DNA of 64,000 nucleotides from Arthrobacter sp. OAP107 (GTDB taxonomy: Bacteria > Actinomycetota > Actinomycetes > Actinomycetales > Micrococcaceae). The translations under genes and the position numbers were made by a program. Where the stretch lies: assembly GCF_040546765.1 (NCBI RefSeq), contig NZ_JBEPOK010000001.1, positions 5,146,001-5,210,000 of the forward strand, in the 5' to 3' direction. Of the stretch, positions 17,016 through 26,862 are shown in pieces; the stretch's first letter is position 1, and every line of letters begins with the position of its first letter. Under the pieces are notes generated by a model. That model was not told the origin of the DNA. It made no database searches and saw only the letters and a program-made list of their open reading frames with translations.

Positions 17016-19016
17016 GTGGGGAACACTCAAAAACTTTCACTTGTCCTTGCCGGTCTCATACTTAGCGGATCACTGGTGGCGTGCGACGACGGCCGCGGCG
17101 GCGCTGAGGCCGCCGCCAAGCAGCTGGCGTCGGCCGTCGCGGGCCTGGACCTGCGCCAGGTGGCCTTCGACGGCCGCGACTCGTCGGTGGCCAACGACCA
17201 GCTCAACCAGGTTTTCAAGGCGCTGGCGCCGGCCAAGCCGTCCGTCGAGGCGGGAGACCTGACGCTCGACGGCGACACCGCGCGGATACCGCTCAACTAC
17301 AGCTGGAAGATTTCCACCGGCGAGTGGAAGTACACCGTCTCGGCCGACCTGCGTAAATCCGGTGACAAATGGCTGACCGTCTGGTCGCCCGGGTTGCTGG
17401 TCCCGAACCTGGCCGAGGGGGAGATTCTCAGCAAGGCGACCCAGTCGTCCCCGCGCGCCGACATCCTCGGTGCCGGCAACCAGAAGCTCGTGACGCTGCG
17501 CCCGGTGGTCAACGTGGGCATCGACAAGCCTCAACTGGGCGGCGCCGATGCCGCAGACTCTGCCACTAAGCTCGCCAAGCTCGTGGGTGTGGATCCCTCG
17601 GCCTACGTGCAGCAGGTGGAGGCGTCCGGCGCGGAGGCGTTCGTTCCCGCAATCACCCTGCGCAACACCACTGACCGCTCCGTGACCGACGCCGAGATCG
17701 AAGCCATCCCGGGCGGCCGGGCCATCCCGGACGAACTGCCGCTTGCGCCGACGCGGAACTTCGCCCGGGCCGTCCTTGGCACGGTGGGCGAAGCCAGCGC
17801 AGAACAGATCGAAAAGTCCAACGGAACCCTCACCGCGGGTGACGTCATCGGCACGGGCGGACTCCAGCAGAAGTACGATGCCCAGCTCCGGGGCACCGAC
17901 GGCACCGTTGTCCGCGTGCAGCGCGCGGACCTCACCCGCGAAGAGATCCAGGCAGCGCCTACAGACCCGCGGCGCACAGTCTTCGAAGTGAAGGCAATTC
18001 CCGGCACGCCGCTGCAGACCACCCTCGACATGAAACTGCAGCAGCTTGCCGAGGACACCCTGGCAGACATCAAGCCGGCGTCCGCCATCGTGGCGCTCCG
18101 GCCGTCCACAGGAGCGGTGCTGGCCGCCGCATCCGGACCCGGAAGCAACGGCTACAACACAGCCATGCTCGGACAGTACGCGCCGGGATCCACCTTCAAG
18201 GTAGTGGACTCCCTGGCCATGATCCGCAACGGATTCACCCCCGATTCCACCGTCGAATGCACTCCAACGCTCACCGTCGACGGACGGAAATTCAAGAACG
18301 CCGAGGGCTACCCCAAAGACTCCCTCGGCTCCGTAACCCTGCGTGATGCCTTCGCGCACTCCTGCAACACCGCCTTCATTGCTGCCCGGGACAAGGTCAC
18401 CCAAGCCCAGCTGGAGTCGGCGGCCACCTCCCTCGGCGTCGCCGTGGAGGCCCCGAAGCTGGGCGCCGAGGCCTTCATGGGCTCCGTTCCCAGCGAGGCC
18501 GAGGGCACCGAACACGCCGCGGCCATGATCGGCCAGGGCAGGGTGCTGATGTCCCCGCTGGCAGCGGCCGTGATGGCAGGATCGGTGGCCAAGGGGGGGG
18601 GGGGGGGCGCACCCGTCTCCCCCGTCCTGGTGGAAGAGACCGCTCCCTCCGCCTCGGCGTCGGCAAGCCCGGCGCCGACGGCGGAAGGTTCTGCCCCGTC
18701 GTCGACCGTCACAGCGGAAGCCCCGAACAAAACCGCCCAGACCCCCATCACCAAGGCGGAAGCTGCGTCCCTCGCGGACATGATGCGCGCAGTGGTGACC
18801 TCCGGCCACGCCGGATTCCTGGCCGACGTCCCCGGCGAACCCGTGGGTGCCAAGACCGGAACCGCCGAATTCGGCAACGCCAATCCGCCCAAAACCCACG
18901 CCTGGATCATCGCAGTGCACGGGGACCTGGCCGTGGCCGTCTTCGTTGAGGACGGCGGGCTCGGCGCCACCACCTCCGGCCCGCTCCTGAAGAAGTTCCT
19001 GACCGCCGCCGGCTGA
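17016..19016 (+). CDS. penicillin-binding transpeptidase lipoprotein
   Basis: Class B PBP of about 666 residues, exported and lipid-anchored (lipobox LVAC near residue 23). An NTF2-like MecA_N domain covers roughly 38-150, then a dimerisation domain, then the transpeptidase with STFK (catalytic Ser392), SCN (449-451) and KTGTAEF (613). It cross-links peptidoglycan. The GTG at 17016 is chosen because it gives a clean signal peptide. Within the transpeptidase domain, 15 consecutive G (18593-18607) encode five glycines, and about 50 low-complexity Ala/Ser/Pro/Thr residues follow. Confidence 0.9.
   Translation: MGNTQKLSLVLAGLILSGSLVACDDGRGGAEAAAKQLASAVAGLDLRQVAFDGRDSSVANDQLNQVFKALAPAKPSVEAGDLTLDGDTARIPLNYSWKISTGEWKYTVSADLRKSGDKWLTVWSPGLLVPNLAEGEILSKATQSSPRADILGAGNQKLVTLRPVVNVGIDKPQLGGADAADSATKLAKLVGVDPSAYVQQVEASGAEAFVPAITLRNTTDRSVTDAEIEAIPGGRAIPDELPLAPTRNFARAVLGTVGEASAEQIEKSNGTLTAGDVIGTGGLQQKYDAQLRGTDGTVVRVQRADLTREEIQAAPTDPRRTVFEVKAIPGTPLQTTLDMKLQQLAEDTLADIKPASAIVALRPSTGAVLAAASGPGSNGYNTAMLGQYAPGSTFKVVDSLAMIRNGFTPDSTVECTPTLTVDGRKFKNAEGYPKDSLGSVTLRDAFAHSCNTAFIAARDKVTQAQLESAATSLGVAVEAPKLGAEAFMGSVPSEAEGTEHAAAMIGQGRVLMSPLAAAVMAGSVAKGGGGGAPVSPVLVEETAPSASASASPAPTAEGSAPSSTVTAEAPNKTAQTPITKAEAASLADMMRAVVTSGHAGFLADVPGEPVGAKTGTAEFGNANPPKTHAWIIAVHGDLAVAVFVEDGGLGATTSGPLLKKFLTAAG
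18593..18607 (+). repeat. homopolymer of 15 G inside the PBP gene
   Basis: Fifteen uninterrupted G residues are read as Lys-Gly5-Ala between the SxN and KTG motifs. At this length the frame is intact. Loss or gain of a base would remove the KTG motif and inactivate the enzyme. The tract could mediate phase variation, or its length could be a sequencing artefact. Confidence 0.9.
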
Positions 19017-19061
19017 CACCCGGGCATCCACCTGGCGGGCGGGGCATGGGAGAATTGCCCG

Positions 19062-20745
19062 GTGGCCCATATTGACGTTTCCGGCATCGACTACTTCCTC
19101 TCCGACGGCACCCAGCTGCTGAACGGGGTGACCTTCAAGGTTCCGGACGGCACCAAGACCGCGCTCATCGGACCCAACGGCACGGGCAAAACAACCCTGT
19201 TTCGCATCATTGCCGGTGATCTGACCCCGGACGAGGGCGTGATCGGCCGCTCCGGCAACATGGGCATCATGCGGCAGTTCGTGGGGCAGGTCCGCGACGA
19301 CTCCACGGTCCGCGATCTTCTGGTCTCGGCAGCACCTCCGGCGCTGGCGGACGCCGCCCGCGCCGTGGATGAGGCCGAGCTGGCCATGATGGAGCACGAC
19401 GACGAGCCCACCCAGATGCGCTACGCCCAGGCGATCGTGGACTGGGGAGACGCCGGCGGGTACGACGTGGAAACCGTCTGGGACGAGGTCTGCATGGCCG
19501 CGCTGGGGCTGCCGTTCGACCGTGCCCAGCACCGCCGCGCGTCCACGCTGTCCGGTGGCGAGCAGAAGCGCCTGGTGCTGGAGGCGCTCTTTGCCGGTCC
19601 CGACGAACTGCTGCTCCTCGATGAACCGGACAACTACCTCGACGTCCCCGGCAAGCGCTGGCTCGAGGACAAGCTCAACGAATCGAAGAAAACGGTCTTC
19701 TTCATCAGTCACGACCGGGAGCTGCTGAACAACGCCGCTGGCCGCATCGTCACGCTGGAGCCGGGCATCAACGGCGCAGGCGCGTGGATCCACGGCGGCG
19801 GCTTCGGATCCTATGTGGAGGCGCGGGCCGACCGGAATGCCCGTTTCGAGGAGCTTCGCAAGCGCTGGGACGAGGAGCATGCCAAGCTCAAGGAACTCGT
19901 CAACATGTACAAGAACAAGGCTGCCTTCCGCTCGGACATGGCCAACCGGTACCACGCCGCCCAGACCCGGCTGACGAAGTTCCTCGAGGCCGGCCCGCCC
20001 GAGGCACTGCCGATCGAGCAGAACGTCCGGATGCGGCTCAAGGGCGGCCGCACCGCCAAGCGGGCCATCGTGGCCGAAAAGCTGGAGCTGACCGGCCTGA
20101 TGAAGGGCGTTCTCCACGGAGATCTGGTTCGGGGACCGGGTGGGTGTGCTGGGCTCGAACGGCTCCGGCAAGTCACACTTCCTGCGGCTGCTCGCCACTG
20201 GCGGCACCGATCCGGAGCGGGAACACCTTCCGGTGTCCGACGTCGAAATCGCCGAAGTGCCGCACGAGGGCACCGTGAAACTCGGCGCCCGTATCCGGCC
20301 CGGGTTCTTTGCCCAGACCCACGTCCGGCCCGACCTGCTCGGCAAGACCCTGCTGGAGATCCTGCACCGCGGCGACGAACACCGTTCCGGCCTGGGCCGC
20401 GAGGCCGCCGCCGGCGCACTCGACGGCTACGGGCTGGCAGGACAGTCGGAGCAGAAGTACGAGTCGCTGTCCGGCGGCCAGCAGGCACGGTTCCAGATCC
20501 TGCTGCTCCAGCTCTCGGGCGCCACGCTGCTGCTCCTGGACGAGCCCACGGACAACCTCGACCTGCATTCGGCCGAGGCGCTGGAGCGGGCGATCGACCA
20601 CTTCGAGGGCACGGTCCTGGCAGTCACCCACGACCGCTGGTTCTCCCGGACTTTTGACCGCTTCCTGGTCTTCGGCTCCGACGGCAGGGTGTACGAATCC
20701 GCTGAACCGGTCTGGGACGAGAAGCGGGTGGAACGAGCCCGCTGA
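19062..20745 (+). pseudogene. ABC-F family ATPase with a +1 frameshift
   Basis: Two ABC domains without membrane segments, as in the ribosome-associated ABC-F family. Domain 1 (GTG start 19062) has Walker A GPNGTGKTT, signature LSGGEQKRL and Walker B LLLLDEPDNYLD. Domain 2 has GSNGSGKSH, LSGGQQAR and LLLLDEPTDNLD, but in the next frame. The shift lies at 20103-20110, after Met-Lys, where AAGGGCG probably was AAGGCG; one extra G explains it. The upstream frame then runs on as nonsense to 20657 while domain 2 continues to 20745. It may be a real mutation or a sequencing error. Family members act in translation factor or antibiotic-protection roles. Confidence 0.85.
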
Positions 20746-20772
20746 GCGTTGGTGGTTGGCTAGAGTTGTCGA

Positions 20773-21972
20773 ATGACCTCAACCCAGCAGCAGCTCGCTG
20801 GCCGGCAGATCTCCGCCGCCGCCCTGGCCACGTTCATCATCTTTGGCGCGAACGGCCTGGTCTTTGCCAGCTGGGCTGCCCGCATCCCGGCTGTCACGGA
20901 GATCCTGGGGATCTCGTCCGGGCAGATGGGAACCCTGCTGCTGTGCACCGCCGTCGGTTCACTGATCGCACTCCCCACCGCGGGCCACGTCATTACCCGG
21001 ATCGGCACGGCCAACAGCGTCCGCGCCAGCGGCCTCCTGGCAGCCCTGGCGGGTGTGGGAATCTCCGTGTCGCTGCTCGCCGAGTCGGTGCCCGGCACCG
21101 CCGTTTCGCTCTTCTTCTTCGGAATGGGCGTCGGGCTGTGGGATGTGTCCCAGAACGTTGAAGGGGCCGACGTCGAACACCGGCTCCGGAAGACGGTGAT
21201 GCCCAAGTTCCATGCGGCCTTCAGCGGCGGCGCTTTCGTCGGTGCGCTAATCGGCGCCGGCCTGTCGGGGTTGGGCGTTGGCCTGCCGCAGCACCTTCTG
21301 GTCATCGCCGCCGCCGTCGCCGTGCTGACGTTCGTGGTCCCCCGCTACTTCCTCCCCCACACCGCACCCGAACAGCCCGCCGACGGCGAACCCAAGCAGG
21401 CCCGCGGGCCCTCGGCCTGGCGGGACGGCCGCACCCTGCTGCTCGGCGTGGTGGTGCTCGGCGCAACGCTGACCGAGGGTGCCGGCAACGACTGGATTGC
21501 CAAGGCGTCAGTGGACGGGCTGGGGAGCTCCGAGTCAACGGGCGCGCTGCTCTTTGCCCTCTTTGTGCTGGCCATGACGGCCATGCGGTTCTTCGGCGGC
21601 GGCGTCATCGACAAGTACGGCCGGGTGGCGGTGCTCCGCGGAAGCATGGCGGCCGCTGCCATAGGCCTGGCATTGTTCGTGTTCGCCGGAAATCTCTGGC
21701 TGGCTGCAGTCGGGGCAGCGCTGTGGGGAGTGGGGGCGGCACTGGCGTTTCCGATGGGAATGTCGGCAGCTGCGGACGACCCGCGGCACGCGGCCGCCAG
21801 GGTCTCGGTGGTTTCCACTATCGGCTACGTGGCCTTCCTGGCCGGTCCCCCGCTGCTCGGCTACCTGGGTGACCTGACCGGTATCCGCCTGGCACTGCTG
21901 GCGATCGGTGTGCCCATCGTGATCGCCCTGCTGCTGGCCGGAGCCGCCAAACCGCTTCCCGTCAGGGAATGA
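20773..21972 (+). CDS. MFS transporter (YbjJ/FucP-like)
   Basis: Polytopic protein of 399 residues with about 12 hydrophobic segments in two halves joined by a polar loop around residue 205. The N-terminus (FIIFGANGLVFASWAARIP) is typical of MFS proteins related to YbjJ and sugar transporters. The substrate is not assignable. It starts 27 bp after the ABC-F gene and may be read from the same transcript. Confidence 0.82.
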   Translation: MTSTQQQLAGRQISAAALATFIIFGANGLVFASWAARIPAVTEILGISSGQMGTLLLCTAVGSLIALPTAGHVITRIGTANSVRASGLLAALAGVGISVSLLAESVPGTAVSLFFFGMGVGLWDVSQNVEGADVEHRLRKTVMPKFHAAFSGGAFVGALIGAGLSGLGVGLPQHLLVIAAAVAVLTFVVPRYFLPHTAPEQPADGEPKQARGPSAWRDGRTLLLGVVVLGATLTEGAGNDWIAKASVDGLGSSESTGALLFALFVLAMTAMRFFGGGVIDKYGRVAVLRGSMAAAAIGLALFVFAGNLWLAAVGAALWGVGAALAFPMGMSAAADDPRHAAARVSVVSTIGYVAFLAGPPLLGYLGDLTGIRLALLAIGVPIVIALLLAGAAKPLPVRE

Positions 21973-22037
21973 CGCGCCGGGACAAAAATCTGCCAGAGCG
22001 CCGAAGACACCCCCGTACCGGGCGGTAGGGTGGGGAA

Positions 22038-23540
22038 ATGCGACGAATGCTGCGCCGCGGACCGGGCTGGGTTGCCGCCCTGGACCGCACGCTGATGCGG
22101 GCTGTCTCCGGTTTCCCGGGCGGGCACCATGACACCTTTTTCCGGCGGCTCTCGGCCTCGGCCAACAAGGGAAAGCTCTGGTTTGGCGTTGCGGCCGTGG
22201 CTGCCGCCATCCCGGGACGCACCAGGCGCGCGGCAGTCCACGGGCTGCTGGCCCAGGGCGTGGCGTCGGCCGTGACCAACCTCGTTTTCAAGACCCTGCT
22301 GCCCCGCGCCCGCCCATTGCCGGAGCATCTGCCGGTGTTCCGGTTCGTCCATCCGCAGCCCACCAGCTCGTCCATGCCGTCGGGCCACTCGGCCTCAGCG
22401 GTGGCGTTCGCCCTGGGCGCCGGACTGGTGCAGCCGGTGCTCGGAGCAACCGTCGCCCCCGTGGCAGCCGGCGTTGCTTACTCCAGGGTGCATACAGGTG
22501 CACACTGGCCCTCGGATGTGCTGTTCGGCTCGGCGATCGGGGCCGGGGCAGCCCTCGTAACCAGAAAGTGGTGGCCGGTCCGGCCGCCGATGCCTGCTAC
22601 CTCCAGACGGCGGGTGGAGGTGGCCAAGCTTCCGCAGGGTGAGGGCCTGAGCATTGCGGTGAACACGCTGGGTGGATCCTTTACGGAGGAAACTGCGGCA
22701 GCTCTTAAAGAAGTATTCCCTCTCGCTCATATAACGCTGATGGCACCTGAGGACGATGTTGCCCAACGGATGGCGGAGGCAGCCACCGTGCCGGGCATCG
22801 TCGCTTTGGGCGTGTGGGGCGGGGACGGCACGGTAGGCACCGCGGCGGCGGCCGCCGTCGAACATGATCTTCCCTTGCTGGTCCTGGCAGGGGGCACCCT
22901 GAACCACTTCGCCCGGGATGCCGGAACGCCCTCCCTGGTCGAAGCCGTGGCTGCGGCAGAAAACGGTGAAGCCGCGCTGGCGGATGTGGGCTCCGTGGCT
23001 GTGGAACGCGGCCTCGCGGACGATCCCGAGAAGGTGGAGCTCATCATGCTCAACACCGCGAGCATCGGGCTGTACCCCAACCTGGTGCGGCGCCGCGAAC
23101 ACCTGCAGCCCGCCCTGGGGAAGCCACTCGCCGGCGTCGTGGCTATGTTCCGGACCTTCGCCATGGAGAAGCCGATCACGCTGATCGTCAACGGCGTCCG
23201 GCACAGGCTGTGGATCATGTACCTGGGCTGTGGCCGCTACTACCCGCGGGACCATGCCCCGCTCTTCCGGCCCGTACTGGACGACGGCGTGCTGGACGTC
23301 AGGATGATCACCGCCGACGAGTCCTTCGCCCGGCTGCGGATGCTCTGGTCTGTGCTGACCGGCACCGTGGCGACGTCCAGGATCACCCACCTCACCGAAG
23401 CCACCCGCGTCCGCGTGGAATGCGGTACGGCCCCCATGGTGCTCGCTGTGGATGGTGAAACCATGCCCGGCGTCCGCGCCGCCGAGTTCACGTTGAAGCG
23501 TGCCGCGCTGCGCTACTACTCACCGGCGGAAGGCAGTTGA
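22038..23540 (+). CDS. PAP2 phosphatase - diacylglycerol kinase fusion
   Basis: Protein of 500 residues joining two lipid enzymes. Residues 1-180 form a membrane PAP2 domain with all three motifs: KTLLPRARP, MPSGHSAS and SRVHTGAHWPSD. From about 200 it is a DAGK/LCB5 kinase with GGDGTVG and GGTLNHFARD. The first domain would dephosphorylate a lipid phosphate and the second would phosphorylate a diacylglycerol-like lipid. The fusion is common in actinobacteria, and its physiological substrate is unsettled. GTGGGG precedes the ATG. Confidence 0.9.
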   Translation: MRRMLRRGPGWVAALDRTLMRAVSGFPGGHHDTFFRRLSASANKGKLWFGVAAVAAAIPGRTRRAAVHGLLAQGVASAVTNLVFKTLLPRARPLPEHLPVFRFVHPQPTSSSMPSGHSASAVAFALGAGLVQPVLGATVAPVAAGVAYSRVHTGAHWPSDVLFGSAIGAGAALVTRKWWPVRPPMPATSRRRVEVAKLPQGEGLSIAVNTLGGSFTEETAAALKEVFPLAHITLMAPEDDVAQRMAEAATVPGIVALGVWGGDGTVGTAAAAAVEHDLPLLVLAGGTLNHFARDAGTPSLVEAVAAAENGEAALADVGSVAVERGLADDPEKVELIMLNTASIGLYPNLVRRREHLQPALGKPLAGVVAMFRTFAMEKPITLIVNGVRHRLWIMYLGCGRYYPRDHAPLFRPVLDDGVLDVRMITADESFARLRMLWSVLTGTVATSRITHLTEATRVRVECGTAPMVLAVDGETMPGVRAAEFTLKRAALRYYSPAEGS

Positions 23541-23604
23541 CGCTGTGACGGTGACGCTGAATCGGTGGGCCTGGGCTGCTCATCCCACCGGATGATGCCC
23601 GGGA

Positions 23605-23632
23605 CCCTGATTCACCCCTGAATCATCCCTGA
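23605..23632. promoter_or_regulatory. candidate operator of the ABC exporter operon
   Basis: CCCTGA occurs three times at exact 11-bp steps (23605, 23616, 23627). The same stretch contains the perfect inverted repeat TGATTCA-CCCC-TGAATCA (23608-23625). It is 86-113 bp upstream of the ABC ATPase start, a fitting place for the cognate response regulator encoded downstream. Confidence 0.5.
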
Positions 23633-23717
23633 GACCGGCGAATTCGGCAGGCGGCGTCGGTAGCGTGGGACGTGCACACCAGACAGCACGCCCGCAGCTA
23701 CGCAAAGGAAAGCTTCC

Positions 23718-24662
23718 ATGATTGAGGCAGAAGGCCTGACGAAGGTCTACGGCGACAAGACCGCCGTCGGCGGCGTCAGTTTCACCGTCCAAGCCGGCCA
23801 GGTCACCGGCTTCCTGGGACCCAATGGGGCCGGCAAGTCAACCACCATGCGCATGATCATGGGCCTGGACACCCCGACGGCGGGAACGGTCACCGTCAAC
23901 GGCGTGCCGTTCGCCCGGCACACGGCACCGCTGCGCGAAATCGGGGCCCTGCTCGACGCCAAGGCCGTCCACACGAGCCGCTCAGCGTACAACCACCTGC
24001 TGGCGATGGCCGCCACGCACAGCATTCCGCGGAACCGGGTGCACGAGGTCATCGACATGACAGGCCTCGCGGAGGTGGCCCGGAAGAAGGTCAAGGGCTT
24101 CTCCCTGGGCATGGGCCAGCGGCTGGGCATCGCCGCCGCACTCCTCGGCGATCCGCAGACCATCATTTTGGATGAACCCGTCAACGGCCTCGATCCGGAA
24201 GGCGTGGTCTGGGTGCGGAACCTCGTCAAGTACCTGGCCTCCGAGGGGCGCACGGTGTTCCTCTCCAGCCACCTCATGAGCGAGATGGCCCTGACCGCAG
24301 ACCACCTGATCGTGATCGGCCGGGGCAAGATCATCGCCGACGCACCCATCAAGGACATCATCACGGGCAAGGGCCAGAGCCGCACCCGGGTGCGCTCCGA
24401 CCAGCCCGACCGGCTCATGCACGTCCTCGCCGGCACAGGGGTCTCGGTGGAGCTGCAGGACCACGAACTCCTCGAGGTCACCGGGCTGGATCCCCGCCAG
24501 ATCGCCCGGAGCGCCCTGGACAACCAGGTCCTGATCTACGAACTCACCCCGCTCCAGGCCAGCCTCGAAGAGGCCTACATGGAGCTGACCAAGGACGAGG
24601 TCGAATACCACTCGCTGATCACCACGGGAGCCCCGGTTCCCGCCCAGTCCGGAGGCAACTGA
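23718..24662 (+). CDS. ABC transporter ATP-binding protein
   Basis: ATPase of 314 residues with Walker A GPNGAGKST, the signature FSLGMGQRLGIA and Walker B TIILDEPVNGLDPEG, all in the first 170 residues. The C-terminal extension is of the kind found in ABC-2 exporters of the DrrA/BcrA group. The ATG follows AAAGGAAAG. It pairs with the permease 4 bp downstream, and both precede a two-component system, an arrangement typical of envelope-stress or antibiotic-response exporters. Confidence 0.93.
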   Translation: MIEAEGLTKVYGDKTAVGGVSFTVQAGQVTGFLGPNGAGKSTTMRMIMGLDTPTAGTVTVNGVPFARHTAPLREIGALLDAKAVHTSRSAYNHLLAMAATHSIPRNRVHEVIDMTGLAEVARKKVKGFSLGMGQRLGIAAALLGDPQTIILDEPVNGLDPEGVVWVRNLVKYLASEGRTVFLSSHLMSEMALTADHLIVIGRGKIIADAPIKDIITGKGQSRTRVRSDQPDRLMHVLAGTGVSVELQDHELLEVTGLDPRQIARSALDNQVLIYELTPLQASLEEAYMELTKDEVEYHSLITTGAPVPAQSGGN

Positions 24663-24666
24663 CCCC

Positions 24667-25539
24667 ATGAGCACATCGACTCCCATCCAGCCCGGCCCCG
24701 GCCGTGCCGCTATCCGCAACGCAGCCGGCCCAGGTCCCGGCCCAAGCTTCATCCGGGTCCTGAACTCCGAATTCATCAAATTCCGCACGCTCCTGTCCAC
24801 GATGATCCTGCTCGCTTCGACGGCCGTCGTCATGGTTGGCTTCGGCGCCCTGTCCGCCTGGGGTACAGGCCAGTTCGCGGACCGTGCCGCCTCCGACCCC
24901 GAGGCGGCCGCAGCCATCGCTGCACAGGGCGGCGACCTCGCCGTCACGGTCCCCACCTCCGGCGTAGCCTTTGCGCAGCTGATCCTGGGCTCACTGGGTG
25001 TCCTGCTCATGAGCTCGGAGTTCACCACCGGCATGGCCCGCTCCACCTTTGCGGCCGTGCCCAAAAGGCTCCCGGCGTTCATGGCCAAGCTCGTGGTGGT
25101 CATTGTCAGCGCCTTTGCCCTGACGGCGGTGTCCACCTACATCGCCGGCCTGTCGGCGGTGCCGATCCTGGACAACTTCGGCCTCAAGCTCGACCTCGCC
25201 AGCGCGCAGTCCGTCAAGCTGCTGCTCGTCACCAGCGCCTACGTGGCTGCGGTGGCCGCAATCGGCATGGCACTCGGCACGCTGCTCCGGAATTCGGCCG
25301 GGGGCATCATGGCCCTCGTGGGACTGTTCTTCGTGGCACCGATCGCGTTCCAGCTCATCCCCGGCGACTTCTTCGAGGAGGCCCGCAAATACCTCCCCGG
25401 AAACACGATCACCCCGATGACCGCCGTGAAGCACGTCCCGGACACGCTGGAAGCCTGGCAGGCGGCCCTCGTGCTGGGCGCCTGGGTGGTGGTGCCGGTG
25501 GTGCTGGCCATGGTCCTGCTGAAGAAACGGGACGTGTAG
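24667..25539 (+). CDS. ABC-2 type permease
   Basis: Membrane protein of 290 residues with about six helices and a Pro/Gly-rich cytoplasmic N-terminus (about 30 residues) ahead of SEFIKFRTLLSTM, the usual entry of ABC-2 permeases. The large outside loop lies between the first two helices. It forms the channel for the ATPase encoded immediately upstream. Cargo is unknown. Confidence 0.9.
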   Translation: MSTSTPIQPGPGRAAIRNAAGPGPGPSFIRVLNSEFIKFRTLLSTMILLASTAVVMVGFGALSAWGTGQFADRAASDPEAAAAIAAQGGDLAVTVPTSGVAFAQLILGSLGVLLMSSEFTTGMARSTFAAVPKRLPAFMAKLVVVIVSAFALTAVSTYIAGLSAVPILDNFGLKLDLASAQSVKLLLVTSAYVAAVAAIGMALGTLLRNSAGGIMALVGLFFVAPIAFQLIPGDFFEEARKYLPGNTITPMTAVKHVPDTLEAWQAALVLGAWVVVPVVLAMVLLKKRDV

Positions 25540-25557
25540 CCGCACCCGGGCCTGCCC

Positions 25558-26862
25558 ATGATTGACACTGTCTCCGGAAAGGACGCGCCAGCCCCCGCGG
25601 CTGACGCGTCCTTCGCCGAACTCTCGGCCCGGCGCCGCGGCCTGCTCCGGCGCTACCTGCACCGGCGTCCGCGGGTGATGGATGCCGTGGTGGTCGGCTG
25701 CTATGCGGTGCTGGTGGTGCCCACGGTGATCGACGCCCTGAATGCGGGCAGGTGGGCCGCTGTCGGGCTGCTCGCTGCCGTGGCGCTGTCCCTGTTCCTG
25801 CGGCGCCGGCGCCCGGTGGCCGTAGTGGTGTTCATCGCGGCGGCCGAGGTTGGCGTGACCCTGCTTCATCCGTGGGGATCCAACGTGTCGGCAGGCTTGT
25901 GGTTCTCGCTTTACGCGGTTGCCGTGGTCCGCACCCGCCGCTTTGCCCTGGTCACGATGGCCGTGGGCACCGCGCCACTGGCACTGCTGTATTTCCTGGC
26001 CGCCGTGGGGCCGCTGGAGCGGGAACTGCCGAACCGTCCCGTCTCGCCCGAGGAATTCCGCCTCGTGACCAGCATTGCGGCCGGCACCAGTATCGCGTTT
26101 TCCAACTTCATCGCCACCGGAATCGGCATTTCGGTCCGCCAGCGGCGCGAGCACGAGCAGGAAATCGCGGCGTGGGCGGCCCAGGCCGCCCGCCTGGGCT
26201 CAGTCAACGAACGAAACAGGATCGCCCGGGAGATGCATGACGTCGTGGCCCATTCGCTGACCGTCATGGTCGCCCTCTCCGATGGGGCCGCCGTCGTGGT
26301 CCGCCGGGATCCGGAACGCGCATCGGAGGTCCTGGCGGAACTGTCCCGGACCGGCCGTGCCGCCCTGGCGGACATGCGCCGGGTGCTCGGCGTCCTGCGG
26401 GATGATGCGTCCGCCGGCCAGGCGCCCCGTGAACCGCTCGCGGACGGCGCCAGTCTCGGGAAGCTGCTGGACGGCTTCCGGACCGCGGGCCTTCCGGTCC
26501 ACTACTCGCACACGGGCCCGGCGCTGCCGGAGGACGTGGCGCTCCAGCTGACGGTGTACCGGATCGTGCAGGAATCATTGACCAACGTGCTGCGCTACGG
26601 CCGGGCGCTGAGCCGGGTGGATGTGTTGGTGGCGCGCGAGGATTCCACGGTCACCATTGACGTGCTCGACGACGGCCGGGGCACCGTTGACGCCGTCCCG
26701 TCCACCGGAACAGGACAGGGCCTGGCCGGGATGAAGGAACGGGCCGGAATCTACGGCGGTACGGTGGAGGCGGGGCCGGCCGCCGGCGGTGGCTGGCGTG
26801 TGCGGGCGGTGCTCGCCCTGAACGGCAGGATGCAGGACGGCAACAAATGGGGGAACGAATGA
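25558..26862 (+). CDS. sensor histidine kinase (NarL-type partner)
   Basis: Kinase of 434 residues. The first 190 residues hold about five membrane helices. The HisKA_3 segment NRIAREMHDVVAHSLTVM carries the phospho-accepting His near residue 226, and the ATPase domain has QESLTNVLRYG and the G1 loop DDGRGT. It would sense a membrane-associated signal and phosphorylate the response regulator encoded next. It starts 18 bp after the permease gene, and its stop overlaps the regulator start (ATGA). Confidence 0.92.
   Translation: MIDTVSGKDAPAPAADASFAELSARRRGLLRRYLHRRPRVMDAVVVGCYAVLVVPTVIDALNAGRWAAVGLLAAVALSLFLRRRRPVAVVVFIAAAEVGVTLLHPWGSNVSAGLWFSLYAVAVVRTRRFALVTMAVGTAPLALLYFLAAVGPLERELPNRPVSPEEFRLVTSIAAGTSIAFSNFIATGIGISVRQRREHEQEIAAWAAQAARLGSVNERNRIAREMHDVVAHSLTVMVALSDGAAVVVRRDPERASEVLAELSRTGRAALADMRRVLGVLRDDASAGQAPREPLADGASLGKLLDGFRTAGLPVHYSHTGPALPEDVALQLTVYRIVQESLTNVLRYGRALSRVDVLVAREDSTVTIDVLDDGRGTVDAVPSTGTGQGLAGMKERAGIYGGTVEAGPAAGGGWRVRAVLALNGRMQDGNKWGNE

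Noticed and set aside
17070..20345. Minus-strand open frame of over 1000 codons opposite the PBP and ABC-F genes
   Set aside because: It spans two unrelated plus-strand genes, an arrangement expected from codon bias alone; the translated product has no recognisable domain.
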